A program made the translations under genes and the position numbers. The notes below the pieces were generated by a model. The model made no database searches and was not told where the DNA came from. It was given only the letters and a program-made list of their open reading frames with translations. This document shows positions 53,168 through 60,530 of a stretch of 64,000 bases of DNA, piece after piece. The DNA comes from Promicromonospora panici (GTDB lineage Bacteria; Actinomycetota; Actinomycetes; Actinomycetales; Cellulomonadaceae): assembly GCF_900608595.1 (NCBI RefSeq), contig NZ_UWYY01000010.1:1-64000 (forward strand). Reading direction: 5' to 3'. Each line of letters begins with the position of its first letter. Within the stretch, counting starts at the first letter, position 1.

Positions 53168-54016
53168 GTGGAGGCCGAGGACAACCGCGTCACCGTCGTG
53201 ATCGCGAGCCGGAACCGGCGCAACGACCTGCTCGCCTCCCTGCCCCGCCATCGCGCGCCGGTGATCCTGGTCGACAACGGCTCCACTGACGGCAGCGCCG
53301 ACGCCGTCGCGTCGGCCCACCCCGAGGTGTCGGTGATCCGGCTGCCGCGGAACGTCGGCGCGGTGGCCCGGACGATCGGGGTGCGGGCCGCGACCACACC
53401 GTTCGCTGCCTTCGCCGACGACGACTCGTGGTGGGCGCCGGGCTCGCTGACCAGGGCGGCGGACATGTTCGCCGACCACTCCTCGCTCGGCCTCGTGTGC
53501 GCCAAGATCCTCGTGGGGCCCGAGCAGCGCATCGACTCGGTGAGCGAGCTGATGGCGGCGTCACCCCTCCCGCGCGACGTGTCGGCTCCCGGGGTGCCGC
53601 TGCTCGGTTTCGTGGCGTGCGCCACGATGGTCCGCCGGAGTGCTTTCCTCGCTGCGGGTGGATTCGACACCGTGGTGCGGTTCCCCGGCGAGGAGGAACG
53701 GCTGGCGCTCGACCTCGCGACCGGCGGCTGGGCGATGTCCTACGTCAAGGACGTCGTGGTGCATCATCACCCCTCACCGAGCCGGCAGTCGCCGAGCAGG
53801 CGCCAGTACGGCATCGCCCGCGCCGCGACGCTCACGGCACTGATGCGCCTGCCGTGGCGCGATGCCGTCGGCGAGCTGCGTTGGGTGGCGGCGCAGAGCC
53901 CGAGCCACCGGTCCGGCGTCGCCCGCGGACTGCTGGAAGCGCCGGCGGCCTTCCGGCGCCGCCGCCCACTCCCGGACGAGGTGCTGGCCCTGCGAAGGCT
54001 CCTGTCGCGATGGTGA
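53168..54016 (+). CDS. GT2-family glycosyltransferase
   Basis: 282 residues from GTG 53168 (GAGGGGATCAG upstream). GT-A nucleotide-sugar fold: VTVVIASRNRRNDLLASL, VILVDNGSTDGSADAVA, IRLPRNVGAVARTIGVRAA, AFADDDSWW (DXD-type metal site at ~85), then GEEERLALDLATGGWAMSYVKDVVVHHHPSPSRQ. Cytoplasmic enzyme adding a sugar to a glycan or protein acceptor; acceptor unknown. No other glycan genes adjoin. Confidence 0.9.
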   Translation: MEAEDNRVTVVIASRNRRNDLLASLPRHRAPVILVDNGSTDGSADAVASAHPEVSVIRLPRNVGAVARTIGVRAATTPFAAFADDDSWWAPGSLTRAADMFADHSSLGLVCAKILVGPEQRIDSVSELMAASPLPRDVSAPGVPLLGFVACATMVRRSAFLAAGGFDTVVRFPGEEERLALDLATGGWAMSYVKDVVVHHHPSPSRQSPSRRQYGIARAATLTALMRLPWRDAVGELRWVAAQSPSHRSGVARGLLEAPAAFRRRRPLPDEVLALRRLLSRW

Positions 54017-54032
54017 ACCCCACCCACCCCAA

Positions 54033-54094
54033 TCGTTGAGTGCTGGGCATTCGCCCTCCTGAGCCGAGCAAGGGGGAATAGCCAGCACTCAACG
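54033..54094. terminator. Bidirectional hairpin between GT2 and ferritin genes
   Basis: CGTTGAGTGCTGG (54033-54045) pairs perfectly with 54082-54094, extended imperfectly by GCATTCGCCCT against AGGGGGAATAGC. It fills the gap between convergent stops at 54016 and 54105. Confidence 0.75.
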
Positions 54095-54104
54095 AGGCGG
54101 GTGG

Positions 54105-54650
54105 TTAGAGCGAGCCACCCGCTACCCGCGGGGCGGCGGCGGACTCGCCGGCGTCGCCGATCGTCTCGCGCGCTACGTAGTTCTCCAGGTCGAACAGGTT
54201 GTTGCCGGCGCGCTTGGCGACCGTGACGAGCGTGGTGGCGGCGGCGACCTCCTCGACCTGCTCCTCCAGGAACCACATGAGGAACTGCTCGCCCAGCGCG
54301 TCGCCCTCGTCACGCGCCGCGCGGAAGATCGCCTCGATCTGCGCCGTGACCTGCTGCTCCTGGTCGAGCGCGAGCTGCAGCGGCTCCAGCACGTTCTCGA
54401 AGTCGTTGCGCACGTCGGGGGTGCCGGGGATCCGCACAGGCAGCGACCGGTCCAGGTGGTACTGGACGATCATCAGGCCGTGGTTGCGCTCCTCGAGCGC
54501 CTGCCGGTAGAAGTGCGCCGCCAGCTGCGGGAGGTCGTGGCTGTCGAACCACACAGCGATCGCCACGTACTGCAGGTGCGCCGCGAACTCATGGCCCACC
54601 TGCTCGCCCAGCAGCCGCAGGTACAGCGAGTTCTCGGAGGTCGTCGTCAT
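54105..54650 (-). CDS. Ferritin
   Basis: 181 residues, four-helix ferritin-like protein. Ferroxidase ligands are in LGEQVGHEFAAHLQYVAIAVWF (Glu, Glu-like), ALEERNHGLMIVQYH (Glu-Glu-x2-His) and FLMWFLEEQVEEVAAATTLV (Glu). The length and FEN..PLQLALDQEQQVTAQI match the non-haem bacterial BfrB/Ftn type. Stores iron in the cytosol. Weak ribosome site before the ATG. Confidence 0.92.
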   Translation of the reverse strand: MTTTSENSLYLRLLGEQVGHEFAAHLQYVAIAVWFDSHDLPQLAAHFYRQALEERNHGLMIVQYHLDRSLPVRIPGTPDVRNDFENVLEPLQLALDQEQQVTAQIEAIFRAARDEGDALGEQFLMWFLEEQVEEVAAATTLVTVAKRAGNNLFDLENYVARETIGDAGESAAAPRVAGGSL

Positions 54651-54669
54651 GCGGCCAACGCTACCGGGG

Positions 54670-54972
54670 TCAGATGCGCGTCGGCTCGCCCAGCAGCACC
54701 ATCCCGGCCGGGAACCGCCCGTCGGTCACCTCCTGGACGCGGCGCCGCGCCTCGGCGGCGCTGCTGGCGTGGACGTGCAGCTCCCGCGTCGTCGGGCCTG
54801 GGTCGGGGCGGCCGGCGTCGTCCTCCGAGTCCAGGCCGGGCTCTGCGACGATGCCGGCCTGCAGGCCGGCTGTGCGCAAGGCGTCCACGAGCGGCCCGGC
54901 GCCATTCTTGGCCGTGTCCAGGTCGGGGAACGTCACGGGGATGAGGTAGTTCGCCACGGGTTCCTGCGCCAT
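54670..54972 (-). CDS. Small hypothetical protein
   Basis: 100 residues, ATG 54972 directly preceded by GGGGAG; a GTG 15 bases further in is an alternative. Contains VANYLIPVTFPDLDTAKNGAGPLVDALRTAGLQAGIVAEPG and HVHASSAAEARRRVQEVT, alternating beta/alpha segments like a small ferredoxin-like fold. I do not recognise a family. It ends 20 bp before the ferritin start on the same strand. Confidence 0.55.
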   Translation of the reverse strand: MAQEPVANYLIPVTFPDLDTAKNGAGPLVDALRTAGLQAGIVAEPGLDSEDDAGRPDPGPTTRELHVHASSAAEARRRVQEVTDGRFPAGMVLLGEPTRI

Positions 54973-55076
54973 CTCCCCAGCGAATTCCCGCCCGGCACCG
55001 CTCGCAACCGGACGTTCTGCCCCGGCCGCTAGGGTGTCGGGGCACACGCCGGCCGACCTGCGAAGGGAACCTCCGA

Positions 55077-56075
55077 GTGAGCATCCTCACCACGGCGAAG
55101 AACACGACGAGCAAGGCGAAGCAGACGCTGTCCCGCTACGAGTCCGACAACCCGCACACCGCGGGGCAGATCCGCCGTGCGGTCGGGGGCGTCCTCATCG
55201 CCGACGGTTTCGTCGGCCTGGAGAACCCGTTCGACGGCAAAAAGACCCGGCCGGGCATCGTCGGCGCCATGGTCAGCGTGGTGCTCGGCCTGGTCTTCGT
55301 CGCCGTCGCCTACTTCATGACCACGCTCGGCCCCGACACCGACACCGAGACCACCGGCCAGGTGGTCGCGGTGAACGGCAGCGAGACGTGCTCGATGCGC
55401 GCCGAGTTCGTCGTGGACGGGACCACCTACACCGCGCGCTCCACCGGGCAGTCGTCGACGAACTGCGACCACGCCCCCGGGGACACGGTCACCGTGCTGT
55501 ACGACTCCGCGAATCCGGCTCGCAGCACCACCGAGGAGCCGATGCTGAACGTCTTCGCGTGGGTGTTCGGGGGCGTCGGGGTGCTGGTCGCGGTCGGTGG
55601 CCTGGTCACGACGGCCATCCGGGCCGCGTCGATCGTCTTCGGCGTCACGCTGTGGCGGTCCGGCTCGAAGATGATCCGGGAGAACCCCAGGACGGCGGAC
55701 GACGCCGGCCTGGTCGAGCAGGCCCGCCAGGCGATCACCCGGCTGCTGACCGCCAAGGGCGCGCTGACCCAGGAGATCCTCGGTGCCGCTCAGGGCGGGG
55801 CAGGGCAGCGGGCGCCGGGGGAGCAGCCGACGCCGGGGGAGCGGTGGGAGCCCGCACCGCACGGAGGGCCGCGGCAGCCCCAGCCGTACGGCCAGTCGCC
55901 GCAGCCCCAGCCGTACGGGCAACCGCAGCAGCAGCCCGGACCCGTCGTCGCGCCGTCCGAGCCCACGATCGCCGGGTGGTACCTGACCGAGGACCAGCGC
56001 CACTACCGCTGGCACGACGGCGCGAACTGGACGCCGCATACCCGCCCGGTCCAGGCGCCGTCCGCCCCGAACTGA
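55077..56075 (+). CDS. Membrane protein with DUF3592-like and DUF2510 domains
   Basis: 332 residues from GTG 55077 (AAGGGAAC upstream). A hydrophobic helix near 62-82 (IVGAMVSVVLGLVFVAVAYFM), a ~75-residue extracytoplasmic domain (ETTGQVVAVNGSETCSMRAEFVVDGTTYTARS...GDTVTVLYDSANP) with two Cys able to bond, then a second helix (FAWVFGGVGVLVAVGGLVTTAI). That is the DUF3592 layout. A Pro/Gln-rich linker follows and the C-terminus AGWYLTEDQRHYRWHDGANWTPHTR is DUF2510. Function unknown. Confidence 0.82.
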   Translation: MSILTTAKNTTSKAKQTLSRYESDNPHTAGQIRRAVGGVLIADGFVGLENPFDGKKTRPGIVGAMVSVVLGLVFVAVAYFMTTLGPDTDTETTGQVVAVNGSETCSMRAEFVVDGTTYTARSTGQSSTNCDHAPGDTVTVLYDSANPARSTTEEPMLNVFAWVFGGVGVLVAVGGLVTTAIRAASIVFGVTLWRSGSKMIRENPRTADDAGLVEQARQAITRLLTAKGALTQEILGAAQGGAGQRAPGEQPTPGERWEPAPHGGPRQPQPYGQSPQPQPYGQPQQQPGPVVAPSEPTIAGWYLTEDQRHYRWHDGANWTPHTRPVQAPSAPN

Positions 56076-56117
56076 ACCCGGCCCTCGTCGCACTCGCGGC
56101 GGGGGCCGTGCTTTCGC

Positions 56118-56151
56118 TTGACACATTCCCATATGGGTATATGTTTGAACC
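56118..56151 (+). promoter_or_regulatory. arsR-type promoter with palindromic operator, leaderless start
   Basis: -35 TTGACA (56118-56123), 16-bp spacer, -10 TATGTT (56140-56145). The predicted transcription start coincides with the ATG at 56152, so the mRNA is likely leaderless; no ribosome site exists. A perfect palindrome CCCATATGGG (56128-56137) fills the spacer and is the obvious autoregulatory site. Confidence 0.7.
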
Positions 56152-56511
56152 ATGGCACGAGCAGCGACCACCACCGACGCGTTCAACGCGGTGGCCGAGC
56201 CGCGCCGCCGCGAGATCCTCGACGCTCTGGCCGGCGGCGAGCTCGCGGTGGGCGATCTGACGGAGCTGCTCGGGCTCGCCCAGCCGCAGGTGTCCAAGCA
56301 CCTGCGGGTCCTGCGAGAGGTGGGGCTGGTGGACGTGCGCGACGACGGACGGCGCCGCCTGTACCGGGTGAACGCCGCGCCGCTGCGTGAGGTCCACGCC
56401 TGGGTCGGCCGGTACGAGCGGCTCTGGAACGAGCGGTTCGACCTGATGGACGACGTGCTCGACGAGCTCACCGAAACCGAAGCGGAAACCGAAACCAGAG
56501 GAGGAGATTGA
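56152..56511 (+). CDS. ArsR-family transcriptional repressor
   Basis: 119 residues, winged HTH: AVAEPRRREILDALAGGELAVGDLTELLGLAQPQVSKHLRVLREVGLVDVRDDGRRRLYRVN. It lacks the CVC metal site, so it belongs to the metal-independent SmtB/ArsR group that is often coupled with AHSA1 (SRPBCC) proteins, as here (next start 2 bp after its stop). It likely represses this two-gene operon. Confidence 0.9.
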   Translation: MARAATTTDAFNAVAEPRRREILDALAGGELAVGDLTELLGLAQPQVSKHLRVLREVGLVDVRDDGRRRLYRVNAAPLREVHAWVGRYERLWNERFDLMDDVLDELTETEAETETRGGD

Positions 56512-56512
56512 C

Positions 56513-57016
56513 ATGGTCACCACGACCAAGGGCAGTGCCGTCCTGGCGCTGCCGAGCGATACCGAGATCCTGGTCACCCGGGACTTCAACGCACCGCGCC
56601 ACCTGGTGTGGAAGGTGCTCACCGAACCCGACCTGATCAAGCGCTGGTGGGCCGGGCAGCGCGGGACCGTGACGGACGTGACCGTCGACCTTCGCGTCGG
56701 CGGGACGTGGCGGTACGTCATGACGGCGGACGGCGGGTTCGAGGTCGGGTTCCACGGCGAGTACCGCGAGCTCGACGCCCCCGCGGGCATGGTGCAGACC
56801 GAGGTCTTCGAGGGGATGCCCGACGGCGACTCCGAGCCGAGCCTGAACGACTACACGCTCGCGGAGCGGGACGGTCGGACCACGCTCACGGTCCGTACCG
56901 TCGTCTCCAGCAAGGAGGTCCGGGACGGCATCATCGCCACGGGCATGGAGGGCGGCATGCAGGAGGCCTACGACCTGCTGGAGGAGCTGGCGGCCGAGCT
57001 CGCGGAGGCCAAGTAG
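56513..57016 (+). CDS. AHSA1/SRPBCC-family protein
   Basis: 167 residues with GAGGAGGAG before the ATG. ILVTRDFNAPRHLVWKVLTEPDLIKRWWAGQ, GGTWRYVMT, and the C-terminal GGMQEAYDLLEELAAELA helix match the Aha1-homology domain. ArsR-AHSA1 pairs are widespread; ligands are unknown. Confidence 0.9.
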   Translation: MVTTTKGSAVLALPSDTEILVTRDFNAPRHLVWKVLTEPDLIKRWWAGQRGTVTDVTVDLRVGGTWRYVMTADGGFEVGFHGEYRELDAPAGMVQTEVFEGMPDGDSEPSLNDYTLAERDGRTTLTVRTVVSSKEVRDGIIATGMEGGMQEAYDLLEELAAELAEAK

Positions 57017-57017
57017 C

Positions 57018-57082
57018 TCGTTGTGGGCGTGATCGTTGCGGTTGTCTGCCCGTCATGGGCGCAACGATCACGCCCACAACGA
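57018..57082. repeat. Palindromic element, copy 5
   Basis: Perfect 23-bp inverted repeat, arms 57018-57040 and 57060-57082; the loop reads GTTGTCTGCCCGTCATGGG. Starts 2 bp after the AHSA1 gene stop and ends 21 bp before the convergent EamA gene stop. Confidence 0.92.
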
Positions 57083-57102
57083 CGTGCGACGGCGGTATCT
57101 CC

Positions 57103-58011
57103 TCAGTTCCCCTTCTCGAAGTCGGTCTCGGGTGCGCCGTCGCGGTGCAGTGCGACGGCGACGATCACCAGGGCCACGCCGAGGACCTCGGCGGGAGTGG
57201 GCACCTGGGTGAGGACGAGGACGCCGATGACGGTGGCCGTTGCCGGGAGCAGCGCGACCATCAGGGCGTAGGTCGCTCGTGCGATGCGCCGCATGGCGAG
57301 CTGGTCGAACACGTAGGGGATGACCGACGACGTCACGCCGACGCCGATCGCGGCGCCCAGGGCGAGCGGGTCGGTGAAGGCGGGCGCAGCGTCGATGACG
57401 CCGAACGGGAGCGCGAACACGGCCGCGATCAGCATGGCCATGGCGAGCCCGTCGATGCCGACCAGGTGCCGGTGCCGGGACACGCGGTGGGCGAGGACGA
57501 TGTAGCCGGCGAACAGCGCCATGTTGACGATCGCGAAGGCGAAGCCGAGCGGCGATCCGCTGAGACTGACCTCAGCCAGGAACGCGACGCCGGCGACCGC
57601 GACCACGAGGGCCGCGAGGTTGCGCAGGCTGCGGACCGCGATCGCGGCGATCAGGATCGGCCCGGCGAACTCGACAGCGGCCACGGTCCCGAGCGGCAGC
57701 CGGTCGATGGCGAGGTAGAAGCTGGCGTTCATCAGCGCGAGGAGTCCGCCCCAGGCGACGACCGTGCGCCGCTCGACGGGCCCGGCCGACGCCCATGCCC
57801 GCCAGGGACGCCGCCACACCGCGAAGACGAGTCCGGCGGACAGGATCCGCAGCCAGGCCACGCCGAGCGGCTCGATCCGGGCGAACAGCAGGACGGCGAA
57901 CGCCGGCCCGAGGTAGTGGAAGATCGCGGACCCGACGAAGTGCAGCTCAGGACGTACTCGCGCGCTCAACGGCGGCGCGGCGGTCTGACGGGGTGCTCGT
58001 GGAGGTGGCAC
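57103..58011 (-). CDS. EamA-family (DMT) exporter
   Basis: 302 residues, ten transmembrane helices in two EamA repeats (GSAIFHYLGPAFAVLLFARIEPLGVAWLRILSAGLVF ... PLALGAAIGVGVTSSVIPYVFDQLAMRRIARATYALMVALLPATATVIGVLVL). Resembles RhtA-type amino acid/metabolite exporters. GTG 58011 is chosen because GAGGTG lies 7 bases before it; GTG 58026 is in frame. Divergent from the CGNR regulator. Confidence 0.85.
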   Translation of the reverse strand: MPPPRAPRQTAAPPLSARVRPELHFVGSAIFHYLGPAFAVLLFARIEPLGVAWLRILSAGLVFAVWRRPWRAWASAGPVERRTVVAWGGLLALMNASFYLAIDRLPLGTVAAVEFAGPILIAAIAVRSLRNLAALVVAVAGVAFLAEVSLSGSPLGFAFAIVNMALFAGYIVLAHRVSRHRHLVGIDGLAMAMLIAAVFALPFGVIDAAPAFTDPLALGAAIGVGVTSSVIPYVFDQLAMRRIARATYALMVALLPATATVIGVLVLTQVPTPAEVLGVALVIVAVALHRDGAPETDFEKGN

Positions 58012-58108
58012 GAACCAGCACCTCACGCATGTGGACGAGTTCGGGTGTTAGCAACTCAAACACCGTGCTGCTAACGTGTCAAACAAATCACAGGCATTAG
58101 GGGGTCCG

Positions 58109-58696
58109 ATGGCGGAGGCGCTGCCGCTCGATCCGCGCGGCTACCGGGGCACGTACAAGCTGATCGGCGGTGCGCCCGCGCTCGACTTCGCGAACCTGGT
58201 CAGCTATCGCGGCACGGATCGTGGGCACGACTGGCTCGCCCCGGATGCCAACGCCGTGACCTGGGCACACGCTGCCGGGTTAGCCGCGCCGGCGGGCGAC
58301 GACATCGCCGAGCTCCGGGAGTTCCGCGAGGTGCTCGCGCAGGTGTTCCTCGACCTCGTGGACCGCACGACGCCGTCGTCGGCGGACGTCTCGCGCATCG
58401 GCGAGCTGGCCGCGAGTGCGTGGGGTGACCGGAAACTGGTGCTCGAGGCCGGCGCCACCGCCGCCACCTGGACAGCCACGTCACCCACGCTCCTCGCCGA
58501 AGTAGCCCTCGACGCGGCGTCCCTGCTCACCGACGCCGCGGCACTCACCAGGCTCAGTGCCTGTGAGGAGTGCCGATGGCTCTTCCTCGACACCAGCCGC
58601 AACCGCCGTCGGCAGTGGTGTGATCCCGCGGACTGCGGCAACCGCGCCCGCCAGCGACGCCACTACGAGCGAAACCGGCGCTCACCTGCTCGATAG
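58109..58696 (+). CDS. CGNR zinc-finger (ABATE-domain) regulator
   Basis: 195 residues. N-terminal ABATE domain (GGAPALDFANLVSYRGTDRGHDWLA ... ELREFREVLAQVFLDLV) and C-terminal CGNR zinc finger CEECRWLFLDTSRNRRRQWCDPADCGNRARQRRHYER with four Cys. Probable transcription regulator; the divergent EamA exporter 98 bp away is the likely target. ATG 58109 with GGGG just upstream; GTG 58076 is an in-frame alternative. Confidence 0.87.
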   Translation: MAEALPLDPRGYRGTYKLIGGAPALDFANLVSYRGTDRGHDWLAPDANAVTWAHAAGLAAPAGDDIAELREFREVLAQVFLDLVDRTTPSSADVSRIGELAASAWGDRKLVLEAGATAATWTATSPTLLAEVALDAASLLTDAAALTRLSACEECRWLFLDTSRNRRRQWCDPADCGNRARQRRHYERNRRSPAR

Positions 58697-58912
58697 CATC
58701 GGGCTGGCACGGAGATCATCGCACCCTGGTTCCCGCCCGGCTGGACGGCCGGACCCACGAGCTTTTTCATGGCCACCGAGCTACGCCCCTCGGACGTGCG
58801 CGCCCCGGACGGTTATGCGCTGACCGCCGGGACCAGAGCCGGCGTGACCTCCGTGCGCGTGCTCTCTGCCGACGGCGCGGTCGCCGCCGGCTGGCCTGTG
58901 CTGCCCTCTTGA
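58697..58912 (+). pseudogene. Remnant of a GNAT acetyltransferase-like gene
   Basis: Directly after the CGNR stop and in the same frame, 71 sense codons read like protein: EIIAPWFPPGWTAGPTSFFM then RPSDVRAPDGYALTAGTRAG and VRVLSADGAVAA, ending at TGA 58910-58912. The last part matches the beta-strand run just before the acetyl-CoA loop in actinobacterial GNAT proteins, but the R/Q-x-x-G-x-G/A loop itself is absent. There is an ATG at 58769 only. I read it as the middle of a decayed gene. Confidence 0.4.
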
Positions 58913-58936
58913 CTATATACCCTACGGGGGTATAAG
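58909..58936 (+). promoter_or_regulatory. DHA2 exporter promoter with CsoR-like operator
   Basis: -35 TTGACT (58909-58914), 16-bp spacer, -10 TATAAG (58931-58936). The inverted repeat TATACCC (58916-58922) / GGGTATA (58928-58934) fills the spacer and touches the -10. This ATAC-Cn/Gn-GTAT pattern is typical of CsoR/CstR/RcnR-family repressor sites. No such repressor gene lies in the window. Confidence 0.6.
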
Positions 58937-58949
58937 CATGCCTCCAAGT

Positions 58950-58970
58950 GGATACCCCCAGCCGGTATCC
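58950..58970 (+). promoter_or_regulatory. Second inverted repeat in the exporter leader
   Basis: GGATACC (58950-58956) / GGTATCC (58964-58970), a perfect 7-bp dyad with 7-bp spacer, just downstream of the predicted start of transcription and above the AAGGAGGAGAGAGGGA ribosome site. Shares the ATACC/GGTAT half-site with the upstream operator. Confidence 0.45.
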
Positions 58971-58991
58971 AAGGAGGAGAGAGGGAACGTC

Positions 58992-60425
58992 ATGTCAGCA
59001 CCAACCGCAGCCCCGGCAGGACGCCGGTGGCTCGGGCTCGCGCTCATCGCCACGGCCCAGTTCGTCGTCATCATGGACACGTCGATCATCGGCGTCGCCC
59101 TTCCGGACATGCAGGCCGCGCTCGGGTTCACACCCGAGTCGCTGTCCTGGGTGTTCAACGCCTACGTCGTCGCCTTCGGCGGCCTGCTGCTCCTGGGCGG
59201 CCGGCTCTCCGACCTCCTCGGCGCCCGGAAGGTGTTCGTCAGCGGCTGGCTGATCCTCGCCGTCGGATCGGTGCTCGCCGGGGCGGCCGGAAACGTCGGC
59301 CTCGAGATCGCCGGACGCGCGGTCCAGGGTGCCGGCGCCGCGCTCATCGCGCCGGCCGCGCTCAGCCTGCTGATGGCGCTCTTCGGCGGCACGGCCGAGC
59401 TGCCTCGGGCCTTCGCCGTGTACGGCGCGGCGGCGCCGATCGGCGGCACCGCGGGGGTCTTCCTCGGTGGCGTGCTCACCGAGTGGGCGAGCTGGCCGTG
59501 GGTCTTCTACATCACCGTCCCGATCGCGGCGCTCGTCGTCGTGCTCACGCCCGGCGCGCTGCCGGCCGTCGCGGGCGGTCGCGGGTCGGTCGACGTCGGC
59601 GGCGCCATCACCGGCACCGTCGGCCTCGCCGCCCTCGTCTACGGCGTGGTCCGTGCCCCGGAGGCGGGCTGGGCCGCGGTGGAGACGCTCGTCGCGCTCG
59701 GCGCCGGCGTCGTCCTGCTGGCCGCGTTCTTCGTGATCCAGGCCCGCTCGCGGCAGCCGCTGCTGCGGCTCGGGATCTTCCGCACCCCGCAGCTCGGGGC
59801 GGCGAACCTCGCCCAGCTCCTCCTCGGCGCGGCCTGGGTGCCGATGTGGTTCTTCCTGAACCTGTACCTGCAGCAGGTGCTCGGTGCGGGCGCGTTCGCG
59901 GCGGGGGCGGCCTTGCTGCCGATGACGGTCCTGATCGTGCTGGGCATGACGCTCGTCGCGCCGCGGCTGCTCGCGAGGTTCGGGGCGCGTGCGCTGATCG
60001 TCGGCGGGTTCGGATTCCTCGCGGCGGGTCTCGGGTGGCTCGCCTTCGCCCGCCCGGACGGCAGCTACGTCGTCGACGTCCTGCCCGCCTCGCTGGTCGC
60101 GGCGTTCGGGATGGCGCTGGCGTTCGTGCCGTCGCTCGGCACCGCGATCGGCGCCGCGCGCCCGGAGGAGACCGGGGTCGCCTCCGGGCTGGTCAACACC
60201 AGCTATCAGATCGGCTCGGCGGTGGGCCTGGCGGCGCTGACCGTGCTGAGCTCGACGGTGGCCGCCGGCGCGATCGATCCGGCGGCGCTGACCAGCGGCT
60301 ACTCGGCGGCGTTCATCGGCGCCGGGGTGGTCGCCGCGGCCGGCGGCGTCGTCACCCTTGCGGCGCTGCGCACGCGGCGCGGTGCCGAGGCCGCCGAGCC
60401 TGAGCCGGAGCTGGTCGCCGGTTGA
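58992..60425 (+). CDS. MFS drug exporter, DHA2 (14-TM) family
   Basis: 477 residues. IATAQFVVIMDTSIIGVALPDMQAALGFTPESLSWVFNAYVVAFGGLLLLGGRLSDLLGARKVF is the classic DHA2 motif D1/A start, and RAVQGAGAALIAPAALSLLMALF the motif B/C region; fourteen hydrophobic segments. Drug/proton antiporter, substrate not predictable. A very strong ribosome site precedes ATG 58992; the in-frame ATG 58938 lies at the predicted transcription start and is unlikely. Confidence 0.9.
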   Translation: MSAPTAAPAGRRWLGLALIATAQFVVIMDTSIIGVALPDMQAALGFTPESLSWVFNAYVVAFGGLLLLGGRLSDLLGARKVFVSGWLILAVGSVLAGAAGNVGLEIAGRAVQGAGAALIAPAALSLLMALFGGTAELPRAFAVYGAAAPIGGTAGVFLGGVLTEWASWPWVFYITVPIAALVVVLTPGALPAVAGGRGSVDVGGAITGTVGLAALVYGVVRAPEAGWAAVETLVALGAGVVLLAAFFVIQARSRQPLLRLGIFRTPQLGAANLAQLLLGAAWVPMWFFLNLYLQQVLGAGAFAAGAALLPMTVLIVLGMTLVAPRLLARFGARALIVGGFGFLAAGLGWLAFARPDGSYVVDVLPASLVAAFGMALAFVPSLGTAIGAARPEETGVASGLVNTSYQIGSAVGLAALTVLSSTVAAGAIDPAALTSGYSAAFIGAGVVAAAGGVVTLAALRTRRGAEAAEPEPELVAG

Positions 60426-60444
60426 TCGGCAGGGAACCGACGAG

Positions 60445-60472
60445 GAGGCGCGGGTCCGCGGACCCGCGCCTC
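60445..60472 (+). terminator. Rho-independent terminator after DHA2 exporter
   Basis: GAGGCGCGGGTCC (60445-60457) pairs perfectly with 60460-60472, followed by TTCTGTTGT. Begins 20 bp after the exporter stop; the convergent MarP gene ends at 60531. Confidence 0.82.
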
Positions 60473-60530
60473 TTCTGTTGTCGGCAAGCAGGTTGTCGGC
60501 CGGTGCGTTGCCGGCCAGGGTTTTCGCAGG

